The notes under the pieces were generated by a model, which had not been told where the DNA came from, searched no databases, and saw only the letters and a program-made list of their open reading frames with translations. The translations under genes and the position numbers were made by a program. 36,891 bases of DNA from Caenimonas koreensis DSM 17982 (GTDB lineage Bacteria; Pseudomonadota; Gammaproteobacteria; Burkholderiales; Burkholderiaceae_C), in NCBI RefSeq assembly GCF_009646335.1, contig NZ_WJBU01000018.1, forward strand, positions 64,001 to 100,891, given 5' to 3'. Below are positions 1-9,014 of this stretch, one piece after another (positions within the stretch are counted from its first letter, which is position 1; every line of letters begins with the position of its first letter).

Positions 1-1174
1 AGCTCAGCCGGTCAGTGCCCATGGCCTCGTTGCGCTCGCGCTGGCGGAACGAAACCACATCCCATTCGGGCCTGTACTGGCCCACGACCTTGCGCGCCAT
101 CCACGTGGCGAAGGACTCGTTGAGCCACACGTCGTCCCACCACTTCATCGTGACGAGGTCGCCAAACCACTGGTGCGCGATTTCGTGTGCGCCGATGCTG
201 GTGTAGTACTGCTTGAACCGGTCGTTCTCACGCTCTGGCGTGGCAGTGAGCAAGCCCGACTGGTAGGTGATCATTCCCGGGTTTTCCATCGCACCGAACG
301 CGATCGTGATCGGAATGGCCACGCTGTCGAACTTGGCGTAGGGATACGGGCGGCCGAAATATTCTTCGAGCAGTTCAACGAGCTTTGGCGTCGTCTCCTT
401 CGCGTAGCGCGTCTGCGAGGCGCGGCCCTTCGGCACGATGTAGCGAAGCGGTGTCTTGTTGATGCCAGCGGTGCCGCCATCGACCACATCGAACGGCCCG
501 GCAGCAAATGCGACGAGGTACGTCGGCAATGGCGGCGTTGTCTTGAAGCGCACCTGCTTCATGCCGCCTTCGATGTCTTTCTCGGACTCGACCGGATTGT
601 TCGTGACCGCGACATGCTCGCGCCTGACGTTCATCGTCAGCGTCCAGGGCGTCTTCCAGCGCGGCTCGTCGAAGGACGGAAACGCACGGCGTGCATCCAC
701 GGCCTCGAACTGCGTGTACGCATACCATTCGCCGCGCTCCTTCTGCTTGAACGCACCGCGCGTTTCGTTGAGCGAGAAGCGCGCCGCGTACGCAATGGAC
801 AGCCTGGCGGGGCCGGCAGGAATGGTCTTGCCAAACTGCAGGCCGATGAAGTCCTTGCCGCCGCGAATGGCTTTCGCCACGAATTTCGCTCGGCCCGAAG
901 TCAGCGTTGCCTGCCTGATCTCAAGGTCTGAGCCATTGATCCAGAAGAACGAGAGCGGCTTTGCAAGATCGACATCAATGTCGACGCGCCCGGTGATACC
1001 CGGCTTGTCGGGAACCACGGTCACATCGAGCGCGTACGCCAGCGGTTTGACGTCGTCGCCAAGTTGCATGACTGGCGGCTGGGGCGCCGCTGCGAGCGCA
1101 AGGGCCGGGAGGCTCAATGCAAGCGCGGCGAGAGCCGCCAGCGCCTTGAAGGGAAGTTGGAAGCGATGGGCCAT
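1..1174 (-). CDS. M1 family zinc aminopeptidase (3' end cut by window edge)
   Basis: Reading the minus strand from an ATG at 1174 gives an open frame that runs off the left edge with no stop (391 codons seen). It starts with a signal peptide (about residues 1-28, hydrophobic Ala/Leu core), so the enzyme is probably periplasmic. The M1 hallmarks are clear: the exopeptidase motif GAMENPG at about residue 293, and the zinc site HEIAHQW at about 329-335 followed 18 residues later by the third ligand in NESFATW. Members of this family remove N-terminal residues from peptides. The C-terminal helical domain lies outside the window. The gene follows an ABC receptor gene by 45 nt on the same strand, so the two may be cotranscribed. 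A longer frame from 1184 is out of register with this protein. Confidence 0.95.
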   Translation of the reverse strand, partial: MAHRFQLPFKALAALAALALSLPALALAAAPQPPVMQLGDDVKPLAYALDVTVVPDKPGITGRVDIDVDLAKPLSFFWINGSDLEIRQATLTSGRAKFVAKAIRGGKDFIGLQFGKTIPAGPARLSIAYAARFSLNETRGAFKQKERGEWYAYTQFEAVDARRAFPSFDEPRWKTPWTLTMNVRREHVAVTNNPVESEKDIEGGMKQVRFKTTPPLPTYLVAFAAGPFDVVDGGTAGINKTPLRYIVPKGRASQTRYAKETTPKLVELLEEYFGRPYPYAKFDSVAIPITIAFGAMENPGMITYQSGLLTATPERENDRFKQYYTSIGAHEIAHQWFGDLVTMKWWDDVWLNESFATWMARKVVGQYRPEWDVVSFRQRERNEAMGTDRLS

Positions 1175-1219
1175 GGCGCGCCATGATAGACGCGCGATGC
1201 CCATAGCGCAGGCTAATGG

Positions 1220-2416
1220 CTAGCGCTTGTTGCGAATGGGAACGTTCATCTCTTCAGGCTTGATCTCGCGCACCAGTTCCGGCACGCCCCAAGCAAACGC
1301 CGGGTCGTTCTTGATGCGGAAGTGATACATCGACTGCATCGCCTGGTGGTCTTCCTTGCGGAAGGTCATCTTGCCCTTGGGCGTCTCGAAGCTCATGCCT
1401 TCCATGGCCGCAATCATCTTCTCGGCATTGGTGTCGCCGTTCGTCTTCTTCATCGCGGCCACGATGGCACCCGCAGCGCTGAAGCCGCCGGCCGTGAAGA
1501 AGTCCGGCGGCTGCTTGAACTGCCTGTAGTGGTTCGCGACGAGCCACTCGTTGGCCGGATTTTTCGGCATGCCGAAGTAGTAGTAGGCCGCGCCTTCCAT
1601 ACCCGGGAACTGCTTGTACGCCACCATCGCGGGCAGGATGTTGCCGCCGCTGGCCACGTCAATGCCATAGCGCTGCTTGAGGTTCTGCGCAGCCAGTGCG
1701 TTGAACGGCGGCGTGGCGCCCGCCCACACGACGGAGATGTATTTGCGGCCCGGCTTGTCTTTGAGCTGGTCGACCAGGCGCTGGATGCCAGCGGTGAAGT
1801 CGGATGTGTTGGGCGGCAGGTATTCCTCATGGACGATCTTGGCCTTCTTGAGTGAATCCTTGAATGCCTTGATACCGTCGCGGCCAAACGCGTAGTCTTG
1901 CGCGAGCGTGCCGATCGACACGTCGGCGAAGTCGGCGACGGCGGCGTTGGCCAGTGCGTCCTGGCTGCTGTTGCGGCCCGTGCGGAAGATGTACTTGTTC
2001 CATTTCTCGCCGGTGATCGCGTCGGCCACTGCGGGCTCGACGATCAGGATCTTCTTGTATTCCTCGGCGACGGGCAGCATGGCCAGTGCCACGGCGCTCG
2101 ACGTGGGGCCGAGTGCGAAGTCAACCTTGTCGTCGCCATAGGCCGCAGCCAGCAGGCTCTTGCCCACGTCGGGCTTGCCCTGGTCGTCCTTTTCGAGGAT
2201 CACGATCTTCTTGCCGCCCACCGTCATGGTGCCGTTGGTGTAGTAGTCCAGGCCCATCATCAGGCCGGTCTGTGTCTGCTTGGCATAGGCCTCCAGCGGC
2301 CCGGTCTTGCTGTAGATGTGCGCGACGCGGATTTGCTTGTTCTGGGCTTGCGCGGGTGCGGCGATCAGGGTCACGGCAGCGGCAAGCGCCGTGAGCAGGA
2401 ACTGGTTGCGTTTCAT
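1220..2416 (-). CDS. ABC transporter periplasmic receptor, branched-chain amino acid (LivK) type
   Basis: This 398-residue protein has a cleavable signal peptide (residues 1-24, ending AQA) and the type I periplasmic binding fold of the LivJ/LivK family. It opens IRVAHIYSKTGPLEAYAKQ and has the family's conserved segments for a two-lobed receptor (FALGPTSSAVALAMLP, later SVVWAGATPPFNALAAQNLK). Such receptors deliver amino acids, amides or aromatic acids to a Liv-type ABC permease. No permease or ATPase gene is nearby, so the ligand is unknown. A purine-rich GGAG lies about 7 nt before the ATG. It sits between an Lrp-type regulator gene and the M1 peptidase gene, all on the minus strand. Peptide breakdown and amino-acid uptake under one Lrp-like sensor is a reasonable inference. 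Confidence 0.9.
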   Translation of the reverse strand: MKRNQFLLTALAAAVTLIAAPAQAQNKQIRVAHIYSKTGPLEAYAKQTQTGLMMGLDYYTNGTMTVGGKKIVILEKDDQGKPDVGKSLLAAAYGDDKVDFALGPTSSAVALAMLPVAEEYKKILIVEPAVADAITGEKWNKYIFRTGRNSSQDALANAAVADFADVSIGTLAQDYAFGRDGIKAFKDSLKKAKIVHEEYLPPNTSDFTAGIQRLVDQLKDKPGRKYISVVWAGATPPFNALAAQNLKQRYGIDVASGGNILPAMVAYKQFPGMEGAAYYYFGMPKNPANEWLVANHYRQFKQPPDFFTAGGFSAAGAIVAAMKKTNGDTNAEKMIAAMEGMSFETPKGKMTFRKEDHQAMQSMYHFRIKNDPAFAWGVPELVREIKPEEMNVPIRNKR

Positions 2417-2476
2417 GGGGTGGCTCCGTCTGTGGCTGATGTGTTGAACAACTGCAAGCCTAAACCATTCCAGTCC

Positions 2477-2980
2477 TCAAGCTTTCCGCTTGCGAGCAGG
2501 CGCCTTCGCGCGAGGCGCATCAAACGGCAGCCGCGTCTCAGCCTTCACTTCCTTGAGCACCACGCTCGAGCGCACATGCGTCACACCGGGCAGCTTGAAG
2601 AGCGTCTCGTGCAGGAATGACTCGTAGCTCTTGATGTCGGGCACGAGCACCTTGAGCACGTAATCGGCTTGCCCGGTGGTGGAGTAACAGCTCACGATCT
2701 GCGGGCAGGCGGCCACCTCTTTTTCGAAACGCCGCACCTCGTCTTCGCTGTGCCGCGTGAGGTTGACCTCGGCCAGCACACACAGCGACAAACCGACCTT
2801 CTCGCGATCGACCAGCGCTGTGTAGCCGCGGATGATGCCGGCGGCCTCCATCTCTTTCACACGCTTCCAGCACGGCGTGCTCGACAGGCCCACTGCGGTG
2901 GCCAGCTGCTGCACCGTCTGGCGCGAATCGCGCTGCAATTCGGTGAGCAACAACACGTCATGGCGGTCGAGGGCATCCAT
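2477..2980 (-). CDS. Lrp/AsnC family transcriptional regulator
   Basis: This 167-residue protein starts MDALDRHDVLLLTELQRDSR. It has the Lrp winged helix-turn-helix in the first ~60 residues (TVQQLATAVGLSSTPCWKRV) and a RAM ligand-binding/oligomerisation domain afterwards (AEVNLTRHSEDEVRRFEKEV, then VLKVLVPDIKSYESFL). I chose the ATG at 2980 because family homology starts exactly there; an in-frame start at 3049 would add 23 residues without family similarity and overlap the divergent promoter. The basic tail (RAKAPARKRKA) is unusual but not disruptive. The divergent neighbour encodes an aryl-pyruvate oxidoreductase, so this regulator probably senses an amino acid or its 2-oxoacid and controls that gene. 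This is inferred from the arrangement. Confidence 0.92.
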   Translation of the reverse strand: MDALDRHDVLLLTELQRDSRQTVQQLATAVGLSSTPCWKRVKEMEAAGIIRGYTALVDREKVGLSLCVLAEVNLTRHSEDEVRRFEKEVAACPQIVSCYSTTGQADYVLKVLVPDIKSYESFLHETLFKLPGVTHVRSSVVLKEVKAETRLPFDAPRAKAPARKRKA

Positions 2981-3009
2981 TCTTCGAACTCCTTGAATTG
3001 AAGAAGGAT

Positions 3010-3046
3010 ATTCTCCACCCGGCTCTGGAACTGCGGAATGGAGAAT
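3010..3046. promoter_or_regulatory. Candidate Lrp operator in the lrp/ior divergent region
   Basis: The 98-nt gap between the Lrp-type gene (start 2980) and the oxidoreductase gene (start about 3079) contains a perfect inverted repeat: ATTCTCC at 3010-3016 and GGAGAAT at 3040-3046, centres 30 bp apart, in otherwise AT-rich DNA (AATTTTTT follows). Lrp-family dimers bind short AT-rich palindromes repeated at intervals of a few helical turns. Its role is inferred from position and symmetry. Confidence 0.4.
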
Positions 3047-3078
3047 CAATTTTTTCGCAAAAGTCCCTAAGCTTCGGC

Positions 3079-6000
3079 ATGCCCGACACCATGCCCAAGA
3101 CCAGCACAGCCTCCCCGCTCGCCCGGCCCGACTACCGCCTTGCAGACAGCCTCTGGGGCACCGGAGGCGCGATCTTCCTCACAGGCACACAAGCGCTCAT
3201 CCGCATGATGCTCATGCAGCGCCAACGCGACGCAGCCGCCGGCCTGAACTCACGCGGCTTTCTCAGCGGCTACCGCGGCTCGCCGCTCGGCATGGTCGAT
3301 CAACAGGTGTGGAAGGCCGGCAAGAAGTTTGAAGAAGCCGGCATCCGCTTCCTGCCCGCCATCAACGAAGAGCTTGGCGCGACGGCCGTACTCGGCACGC
3401 AGCGCGTTGAATCCGATCCCGACAAGACCTGCGACGGCGTGTTCGCCATGTGGTACGGCAAGGGGCCAGGCGTGGACCGCGCTGGCGACGCGCTCAAGCA
3501 TGGCAATGCATACGGCGCCTCGCCCCACGGCGGTGTGTTGATGGTGGCGGGGGACGACCACGGCTGCGTGTCGTCATCCATGCCGCATCAAAGCGACCAG
3601 GCGTTCCAGTCTTGGCACGCACCCATCGTGTCGCCGGCCAATGTGGCGGAATACCTGGAGTTCGGTTTGTATGGCTGGCAGCTGTCGCGGTTCTCGGGCA
3701 ACTGGGTGGGGTTCACGGCGCTGAGCGAAGTGGTGGAGAGCGCATCGACAGTTGATCTCGACCTGGTCAACGCGCGCATCGCCGCATGGCAAGGCGCTGA
3801 TACCGTGCTTGCCGCTACCGGCTACACGCCTCCGGCCACCGGCCTGCACTACCGCTGGCCCGACCTGCCCTCGCTGGTGATCGAGCAGCGGCTGCACGCC
3901 AAGCTCGAAGCCGTGCGCGCCTTTGCGCGCGTGAACAGCATCGACAGGCACGTCGTCGAAAGCGCGCAGGCCACCGTCGGCATCGTCACGGCCGGCAAGG
4001 CCCACTACGATTTCATGGAAGTGCTGCGGCGGCTGAACATTTCAGAATCGACGCTCGCAGCGCACGGCGTGCGCATCTACAAGCTGGGGCTGACGTACCC
4101 GATCGAGCCGACCCGCATGACCGAGTTCGTCAAGGGCTTGAAAGAGGTGCTGGTGATCGAGGAGAAAGGCCCGGTCGTCGAAGAGCAGCTGCGCTCGATG
4201 TTCTACAACGCGCCGGTGCGGCCCGCAATCGTCGGCAAGAACGACGCGCGTGGCCGCCCGCTGATCTCGCAGCTGGGCGAGCTGCGGCCTTCGCGGCTCA
4301 TCGAGATCGTTGCCAACTGGCTGGTCAGCCACTTCAGCGACCTGGACCGCCGCCACTTCGTGCGCGACTTCACGCCGCCCGACTTGCTGTCGAACGCGAG
4401 CGACAGCGTCAAGCGCCTGCCGTACTTCTGCGCCGGTTGCCCACACAACACCTCCACCAAAGTGCCCGAGGGCTCGCATGCGCAGGCCGGCATTGGCTGC
4501 CACTTCATGGCCAGCTGGATGGACCGCGACACCGAAGGGCTGATCCAGATGGGCGGCGAAGGTGTTGATTGGGTGTCGCACGCGATGTTCACGACCGTGC
4601 CCCACGTCTTCCAGAACCTGGGCGACGGCACGTACTACCACTCAGGCTATCTCGCCATTCGCCAGGCCGTCGCGGCCAAGGCCACGCTCACCTACAAGAT
4701 CCTCTTCAACGACGCCGTTGCGATGACAGGCGGGCAGCCCGTCGATGGAATCATCACGGTGGACGGCATCGCGCGGCAGGTTGAGGCCGAAGGCGTGAAG
4801 CAGGTCGTGGTGCTGTCCGACGACATCACGAAGTACGACGCGATCCACCACCGCTTTCCTGCAGGCACCGAATTTCATGACCGCGCCGAACTCGACGCCG
4901 TGCAGCGGCGCCTGCGCGAGATGCCGGGCGTCACGGTGCTGATCTACGAGCAGACGTGCGCCGCCGAAAAGCGCCGCCGCCGCAAGAAAGGTGAACTGGT
5001 CGACCCGGCGCGGCGCGTGTTCATCAATGAACGCGTGTGCGAAGGCTGCGGCGACTGCTCGGTGCAAAGCAATTGCGTGGCCGTGCTGCCGACGGAAACG
5101 CTGCTCGGGCGCAAACGCAAGATCGACCAGAGCAGCTGCAACAAGGACTACTCGTGCGCCAAGGGCTTTTGCCCGAGCTTTGTCGGCGTGCTGGGTGGGC
5201 AGCTGCGCAAACGCGCGGGCGCGCTTGGTGGCGGCAAGGCCAATTTCGAGCGTCTCGTCGATGCACTGCTCCGCCCTGCCGCGCACGAGTGGACAGGCCC
5301 TTACGACTTGCTTGTGACGGGCGTTGGCGGCACAGGTGTGGTGACGGTGGGCGCGCTCATCTCGATGGCCGCGCACCTGGAAGGCAAGAGCGCGAGCGTG
5401 CTCGACTTCATGGGCTTTGCGCAAAAAGGCGGCTCGGTGCTGAGCTTTGTGCGCATCGCCGATGTGCCGCAGCGGCTGAACCAGGTGCGCATCGACACGC
5501 AACAGGCCGACGCGATTCTGGCGTGCGACCTGGTGGTGGGCGCTTCGGCAGATGCGCTCGTCACGGTGCGCCACGGCCGCACGAAGATTCTGGCCAACAC
5601 GCATCAAGTGCCGGTGGCCGAGAGCCTGCGCAACCCCGACGCGAGCCTGAAAGTGCCGGAGCTGATCGAGAAGCTGCGCTTTGCGGCGGGCGCCGACCGC
5701 GTGGAGACACTCGAAGCGCAATCGCTCGCGGAAACGTTCCTGGGCGACTCGATTTACTCCAACATCGTCGCGATGGGTTACGCGTGGCAGCGCGGGCTGA
5801 TACCCGTCAGCTTCGAGGCCATGCTGCATGCGATCGGCCTGAACAACGTGGCGGTGGAAAACAACAAGCTCGCGTTCTCGCTCGGCCGGCTTGCTGCGGC
5901 TGATCCGCAGGCCGTCCAGTCGCTGTTGACGCAGGGCGACGAGCTCGACGCGCCCGCTGTCGAGTCGCTCGATGCAATGCTCGCGCGTGCGAAGTTGCAC

Positions 6001-6663
6001 CTCACGGCTTACCAGGACGCGGCCTATGCCAAGCGCTATGAAGACTTCATCCAGGCCGTGCGTGCGCGCGAGTCGCAGCTTGATGCACAGCTGCCCTTCA
6101 CCCGTGCCGTTGCCAGCAGCTTGCTGAAGCTGATGGCCTACAAAGACGAATACGAGGTCGCGCGCCTGTACGCCGATGGCGAATTCCTCAAGTCGCTCCA
6201 CCACCAGTTCGAAGGCGACGTGAAGCTGGAGTTCTACATGGCGCCGCCGGCGTTGTCGAAATCGAAAGACGGCAAGCCGCCGCGCAAGGTCGTGATGGGC
6301 AGCTGGATGATGAATGCGCTGCGTGTGCTCAAGCATGGCCGCAAGCTGCGTGGGACTGCGCTTGACGTGTTCGGCAAAACGGATGAGCGGCGCATGGAGC
6401 GCGAGCTGATCGGCAGCTTCATGCAGCGCATCGAAGCCATGTTGCCTGCGCTCACGCCAGAGCGTCTGAAAGTCGCCACCGACATCGCCTCATTGCCGAT
6501 GCAGATGCGCGGCTACGGCCATGTGAAGCTCGCCAATGTTGCGGTGACGCGTGCTCGCGAGGCCGAGCTGCTGCATCGCTTTGATCCGCAGGTGTATCCG
6601 CGGCCTGCAGTGTCGAAAGCTGCCGGGCAGATTCGGGGGATACGGGTGACGACGGCTGCTTGA
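3079..6663 (+). CDS. Fused indolepyruvate:ferredoxin oxidoreductase (IorA/IorB-like)
   Basis: This single chain of about 1194 residues combines the parts of a 2-oxoacid:ferredoxin oxidoreductase. In order: an N-terminal pyrimidine-binding domain (GFLSGYRGSPLGMVDQQ, conserved NEELGATAVLGTQ); a thiamine-diphosphate domain containing the cysteine segment FCAGCPHNTS near residue 450, with GGEGVDWV and the NDAVAMTGGQP stretch; a 4Fe-4S segment (VCEGCGDCSVQSNC, then CNKDYSCAKGFCP) near 650-700; the gamma domain (LLVTGVGGTGVVTVGALI) near 743; and a C-terminal DUF6537-type region. Such enzymes oxidise indolepyruvate or phenylpyruvate to arylacetyl-CoA with ferredoxin as acceptor. The frame is open from a TTG at 2998, but homology begins near MPDTMPKTSTASPLARPDYR. 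ATG 3079 is my choice and ATG 3091 is equally possible; neither has a strong ribosome site. Divergence from an Lrp-type regulator fits amino-acid catabolism. Confidence 0.93.
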   Translation: MPDTMPKTSTASPLARPDYRLADSLWGTGGAIFLTGTQALIRMMLMQRQRDAAAGLNSRGFLSGYRGSPLGMVDQQVWKAGKKFEEAGIRFLPAINEELGATAVLGTQRVESDPDKTCDGVFAMWYGKGPGVDRAGDALKHGNAYGASPHGGVLMVAGDDHGCVSSSMPHQSDQAFQSWHAPIVSPANVAEYLEFGLYGWQLSRFSGNWVGFTALSEVVESASTVDLDLVNARIAAWQGADTVLAATGYTPPATGLHYRWPDLPSLVIEQRLHAKLEAVRAFARVNSIDRHVVESAQATVGIVTAGKAHYDFMEVLRRLNISESTLAAHGVRIYKLGLTYPIEPTRMTEFVKGLKEVLVIEEKGPVVEEQLRSMFYNAPVRPAIVGKNDARGRPLISQLGELRPSRLIEIVANWLVSHFSDLDRRHFVRDFTPPDLLSNASDSVKRLPYFCAGCPHNTSTKVPEGSHAQAGIGCHFMASWMDRDTEGLIQMGGEGVDWVSHAMFTTVPHVFQNLGDGTYYHSGYLAIRQAVAAKATLTYKILFNDAVAMTGGQPVDGIITVDGIARQVEAEGVKQVVVLSDDITKYDAIHHRFPAGTEFHDRAELDAVQRRLREMPGVTVLIYEQTCAAEKRRRRKKGELVDPARRVFINERVCEGCGDCSVQSNCVAVLPTETLLGRKRKIDQSSCNKDYSCAKGFCPSFVGVLGGQLRKRAGALGGGKANFERLVDALLRPAAHEWTGPYDLLVTGVGGTGVVTVGALISMAAHLEGKSASVLDFMGFAQKGGSVLSFVRIADVPQRLNQVRIDTQQADAILACDLVVGASADALVTVRHGRTKILANTHQVPVAESLRNPDASLKVPELIEKLRFAAGADRVETLEAQSLAETFLGDSIYSNIVAMGYAWQRGLIPVSFEAMLHAIGLNNVAVENNKLAFSLGRLAAADPQAVQSLLTQGDELDAPAVESLDAMLARAKLHLTAYQDAAYAKRYEDFIQAVRARESQLDAQLPFTRAVASSLLKLMAYKDEYEVARLYADGEFLKSLHHQFEGDVKLEFYMAPPALSKSKDGKPPRKVVMGSWMMNALRVLKHGRKLRGTALDVFGKTDERRMERELIGSFMQRIEAMLPALTPERLKVATDIASLPMQMRGYGHVKLANVAVTRAREAELLHRFDPQVYPRPAVSKAAGQIRGIRVTTAA

Positions 6664-6673
6664 GTCACTCGGC

Positions 6674-6716
6674 CGTTCGGGGTGGGCCGCGGCCGATGGG
6701 TGGCCCACCCCGAACG
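6674..6716. terminator. Perfect 15-bp hairpin between convergent genes
   Basis: The arms CGTTCGGGGTGGGCC (6674-6688) and GGCCCACCCCGAACG (6702-6716) are exactly complementary, with a 13-nt loop. The hairpin lies 10 nt after the oxidoreductase stop and 68 nt beyond the nnrS stop on the other strand. A clear T-run is missing on either side, so it may be a bidirectional terminator of the less canonical kind or an mRNA-end stabiliser. Confidence 0.6.
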
Positions 6717-6783
6717 CAACGCGAGGCCCTTACTCCACAGTGGCGCCACGAAAGCAGGACAAGCGACCGAATCACCGGGGAGA

Positions 6784-7968
6784 TCAGCCCGGCTTGCCAT
6801 CGACCCGCTTGCGCGTGAGGACTGGCCAGAAGCGAATGGCATAGATCGCGAACCCTGCGCTCCAGCAGACACCAGCGATGGTGACGGCCGCGACAGTCGC
6901 GCCCGGCGAAATGAGTGGCAGCGCGACGCGCACTAACGCTGCAACAACAACCAGCACATACGCCACTGTCTCGGATCGACCCGCCTTCATCAGGCGCCCG
7001 GTGTGTCCGCGTGCGGTGCGCGTGATCATGCCCAGGATGACACCACCGGCTGCACCCACTGCGAGCGCATGCGTGGCAGACGACGACGTGACCCAACCCA
7101 CTTCGGCCAACGCGCGCAGGAACAAGTGAATCGGGATCCACACGTAGCCCGCATGAAGAATCCAGACGATGGGCGTGCGCGTCGTGGTCCACGGATGCCA
7201 CAGGCTCCAGCGCACGGCCTGCGCAATGCCGCAAGCGGCGAGCAACGGCGCCATCCAGGCACTGCCTATGCCGGCGATGTCGCAGACCAGGATGGCCACG
7301 GTCGTGCCGATGACGGCCTTCTCAAGCACTTCGATTCGACGTGCGCCCGCGCCGGGCACGCCGTTGTTCGTGAACATGGGTATCACGCGGCCACCCATCA
7401 CCGTGAGCATGACAAGCACAACGTCGAGTCCGGCCTGTATCGCCCATCGCGGAGAAATACTGACAACACCCCACTGCGCGAGATAGAACAGCACATCGAT
7501 GGCCGCGAGCACCAGCAGTAACACAACGAAGAAATAGTTGCGACGGTTGCGGCTCTTGAGCAGCGGCTTGCCAATGCCCACGGCCGCCAGCAATGGGAAT
7601 GCGACATCGACAATCGCCGCGGCTGTGACATAGGGCGTGACGGACAGCACGCGAGCAAGCATCCACACCAGCACCATCACCGCGAGCAGCACGCCTCTTG
7701 GTGTGGGCTGTCCCGTCCAGTTGCTGCCCGCCGTGAAGAGAAAGCCCACGATGATCGCGAGCACAAAGCCGAACAGCATCTCGTGCGCATGCCAGAGCGG
7801 ACCGGGCAAGTACGTGATGCTGGCAATGCCCGTGAACTGCAACACCCACAACAGGATCGACACGCTGGCGAATGTTGCACCCACCAGGTAGAACGGCCGA
7901 AAGCCCAGCTGCCAGAACGCACCGCTCAACACCCGTTCGCCCTGCTGCGGCTCTTCAATGCGGTGCAC
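6784..7968 (-). CDS. nnrS: NnrS family haem-copper membrane protein (NO response)
   Basis: This 394-residue polytopic protein has about twelve hydrophobic segments. It shows typical NnrS features: SGAFWQLGFRPFYLVGA at the N-terminus, the LWHAHEMLFGF histidine motif in the second membrane segment, and GFLFTAGSNWTGQPTP just after it. NnrS proteins bind haem and copper and help cells tolerate nitric oxide. I place the start at GTG 7968: AAGGAG lies 4 nt upstream (7973-7978), and the GTG sits 11 nt before the end of the nsrR frame, so translation is probably coupled. A longer frame from ATG 8004 exists but overlaps nsrR more and adds residues outside the family. It is the last gene of the nirK operon. 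Confidence 0.92.
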   Translation of the reverse strand: MHRIEEPQQGERVLSGAFWQLGFRPFYLVGATFASVSILLWVLQFTGIASITYLPGPLWHAHEMLFGFVLAIIVGFLFTAGSNWTGQPTPRGVLLAVMVLVWMLARVLSVTPYVTAAAIVDVAFPLLAAVGIGKPLLKSRNRRNYFFVVLLLVLAAIDVLFYLAQWGVVSISPRWAIQAGLDVVLVMLTVMGGRVIPMFTNNGVPGAGARRIEVLEKAVIGTTVAILVCDIAGIGSAWMAPLLAACGIAQAVRWSLWHPWTTTRTPIVWILHAGYVWIPIHLFLRALAEVGWVTSSSATHALAVGAAGGVILGMITRTARGHTGRLMKAGRSETVAYVLVVVAALVRVALPLISPGATVAAVTIAGVCWSAGFAIYAIRFWPVLTRKRVDGKPG

Positions 7969-8413
7969 GAAGCTCCTTGCTGCGCACAAAAAGCAATTGC
8001 GCAATCTGGTCGCGGTTGCTCACCACTTCTTCCAGCGTGTAGCTGTCCAGCACGAGATAGAAGGCATCCACCGCTTCTTGCAGTGCACCCGAGAGCATGC
8101 AGATCGGCGTGATGCAGCAATTGCCGCCTTCAAGCGCGAAGCACTCGGCAGGCATCGCATCGCCTTCGGTGCTGCGCACGACTTCGCCGACGACGATGGC
8201 GCTCGCGTCGCGGGCCAGGCGCATGCCGCCGCCTTTGCCGCGCGTCGTCGTGATCCAGCCCTCCTTGCCCAGGAAGTGAACGACCTTGGTCAGGTGGTTC
8301 TCCTTGATGTCGAAAGCAGTGGCAATGGCCGAGATCGTGGCCTGCTCCTGCGGACGGGTCGCGAGGTACATCAGCACACGAAGTGAGTAGTCGGTAAAGG
8401 CAGTCAGGCGCAT
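7955..8413 (-). CDS. nsrR: NsrR, Rrf2-family nitric-oxide-sensing repressor
   Basis: This 152-residue Rrf2-type winged-helix protein starts MRLTAFTDYSLRVLMYLATR. The recognition helix region is around residues 35-50 (FDIKENHLTKVVHFLGK), followed by the wing RGKGGGMRLA. The iron-sulphur ligand loop has cysteines at 91, 99, 100 and 105 (ECFALEGGNCCITPICML). It is followed by a long dimer helix and DSYTLEEVV, which match NsrR rather than IscR. NsrR carries a cluster that NO destroys, which relieves repression. The ATG at 8413 is chosen because the family begins there; an open frame upstream to 8509 lies inside the sco gene. It sits within the operon it probably controls, between sco (7-nt gap) and nnrS (14-nt overlap). 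Confidence 0.93.
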   Translation of the reverse strand: MRLTAFTDYSLRVLMYLATRPQEQATISAIATAFDIKENHLTKVVHFLGKEGWITTTRGKGGGMRLARDASAIVVGEVVRSTEGDAMPAECFALEGGNCCITPICMLSGALQEAVDAFYLVLDSYTLEEVVSNRDQIAQLLFVRSKELRAPH

Positions 8414-8420
8414 GTCGCCA

Positions 8421-9014
8421 TCATGCCGCAGCGAGTTTGTGCACGCCCTTGACCAGCACGGCGTCCGCACCACCGAGCTTGGCCGACTTCGCTGCCACGC
8501 GGCCATCACGATCGAGCAGTGTGACCAGCGTCGAGTGGTTGAATTCCCCGTTGGTCAGGCGCCGGTACTGGATGCCGAGCACCGCCGCCACTTTGCGGGC
8601 GGTGGCCTCGTCACAGCGTGCGAGCGTCCATTGCGAATCGCAGTTGCGCTGGTCCGCGGTTTTCTTCAGCACCGCGACCGAATCGCGCGCCGGGTCAAAG
8701 CTGACCATCAACACGCGCACCGCCTTGCGCTCTGACACAGGCACAGCAGCCAGCACCGCATGGATCGTCTCGAAGATCATCGGGCAGACCATGTCGCAGG
8801 AGGAATAGAACATGCTCACGAGCACGGGTGTGCCCCGCATGGCGTCGAGCTCCAGCGCATGGCCATCCTGGTCGACCAGCGATGCACGCATCTGGTAGAC
8901 CGAGTCGCCCGGCAGTGGCGGCGCTGCTTGTGACAAGCGAGGCAGCGCAACGAGAGCGCCAGCTGCGGCAAGCGATACGAGCACATCGCGCCGGTTCAAT
9001 AGTGTCTGGTTCAT
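8421..9014 (-). CDS. SCO1/SenC family copper chaperone
   Basis: This 197-residue protein has an N-terminal export signal containing twin arginines (LLNRRDVLVSLAAAGALVAL) and then a thioredoxin-like SCO domain. The copper ligands are visible: CDMVC at residues 73-77 and His160 in EFNHSTLV. SCO proteins deliver copper to, or act as a thiol reductase for, copper enzymes outside the cytoplasm. Here the obvious client is the copper nitrite reductase encoded two genes upstream. The start at 9014 overlaps the nirV stop by 4 nt (ATGA), which implies translational coupling. An in-frame opening extends to 9401 but lies within nirV and lacks family similarity. The twin-arginine motif is plausible for Tat export, but a Sec route cannot be excluded. 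Confidence 0.9.
   Translation of the reverse strand: MNQTLLNRRDVLVSLAAAGALVALPRLSQAAPPLPGDSVYQMRASLVDQDGHALELDAMRGTPVLVSMFYSSCDMVCPMIFETIHAVLAAVPVSERKAVRVLMVSFDPARDSVAVLKKTADQRNCDSQWTLARCDEATARKVAAVLGIQYRRLTNGEFNHSTLVTLLDRDGRVAAKSAKLGGADAVLVKGVHKLAAA

Noticed and set aside
4642..6336. A 564-codon open frame on the minus strand.
   Set aside because: It lies wholly antisense inside the indolepyruvate oxidoreductase gene. Its product is Arg/His/Ala-rich and shows no domain, as expected for a shadow frame in GC-rich DNA.
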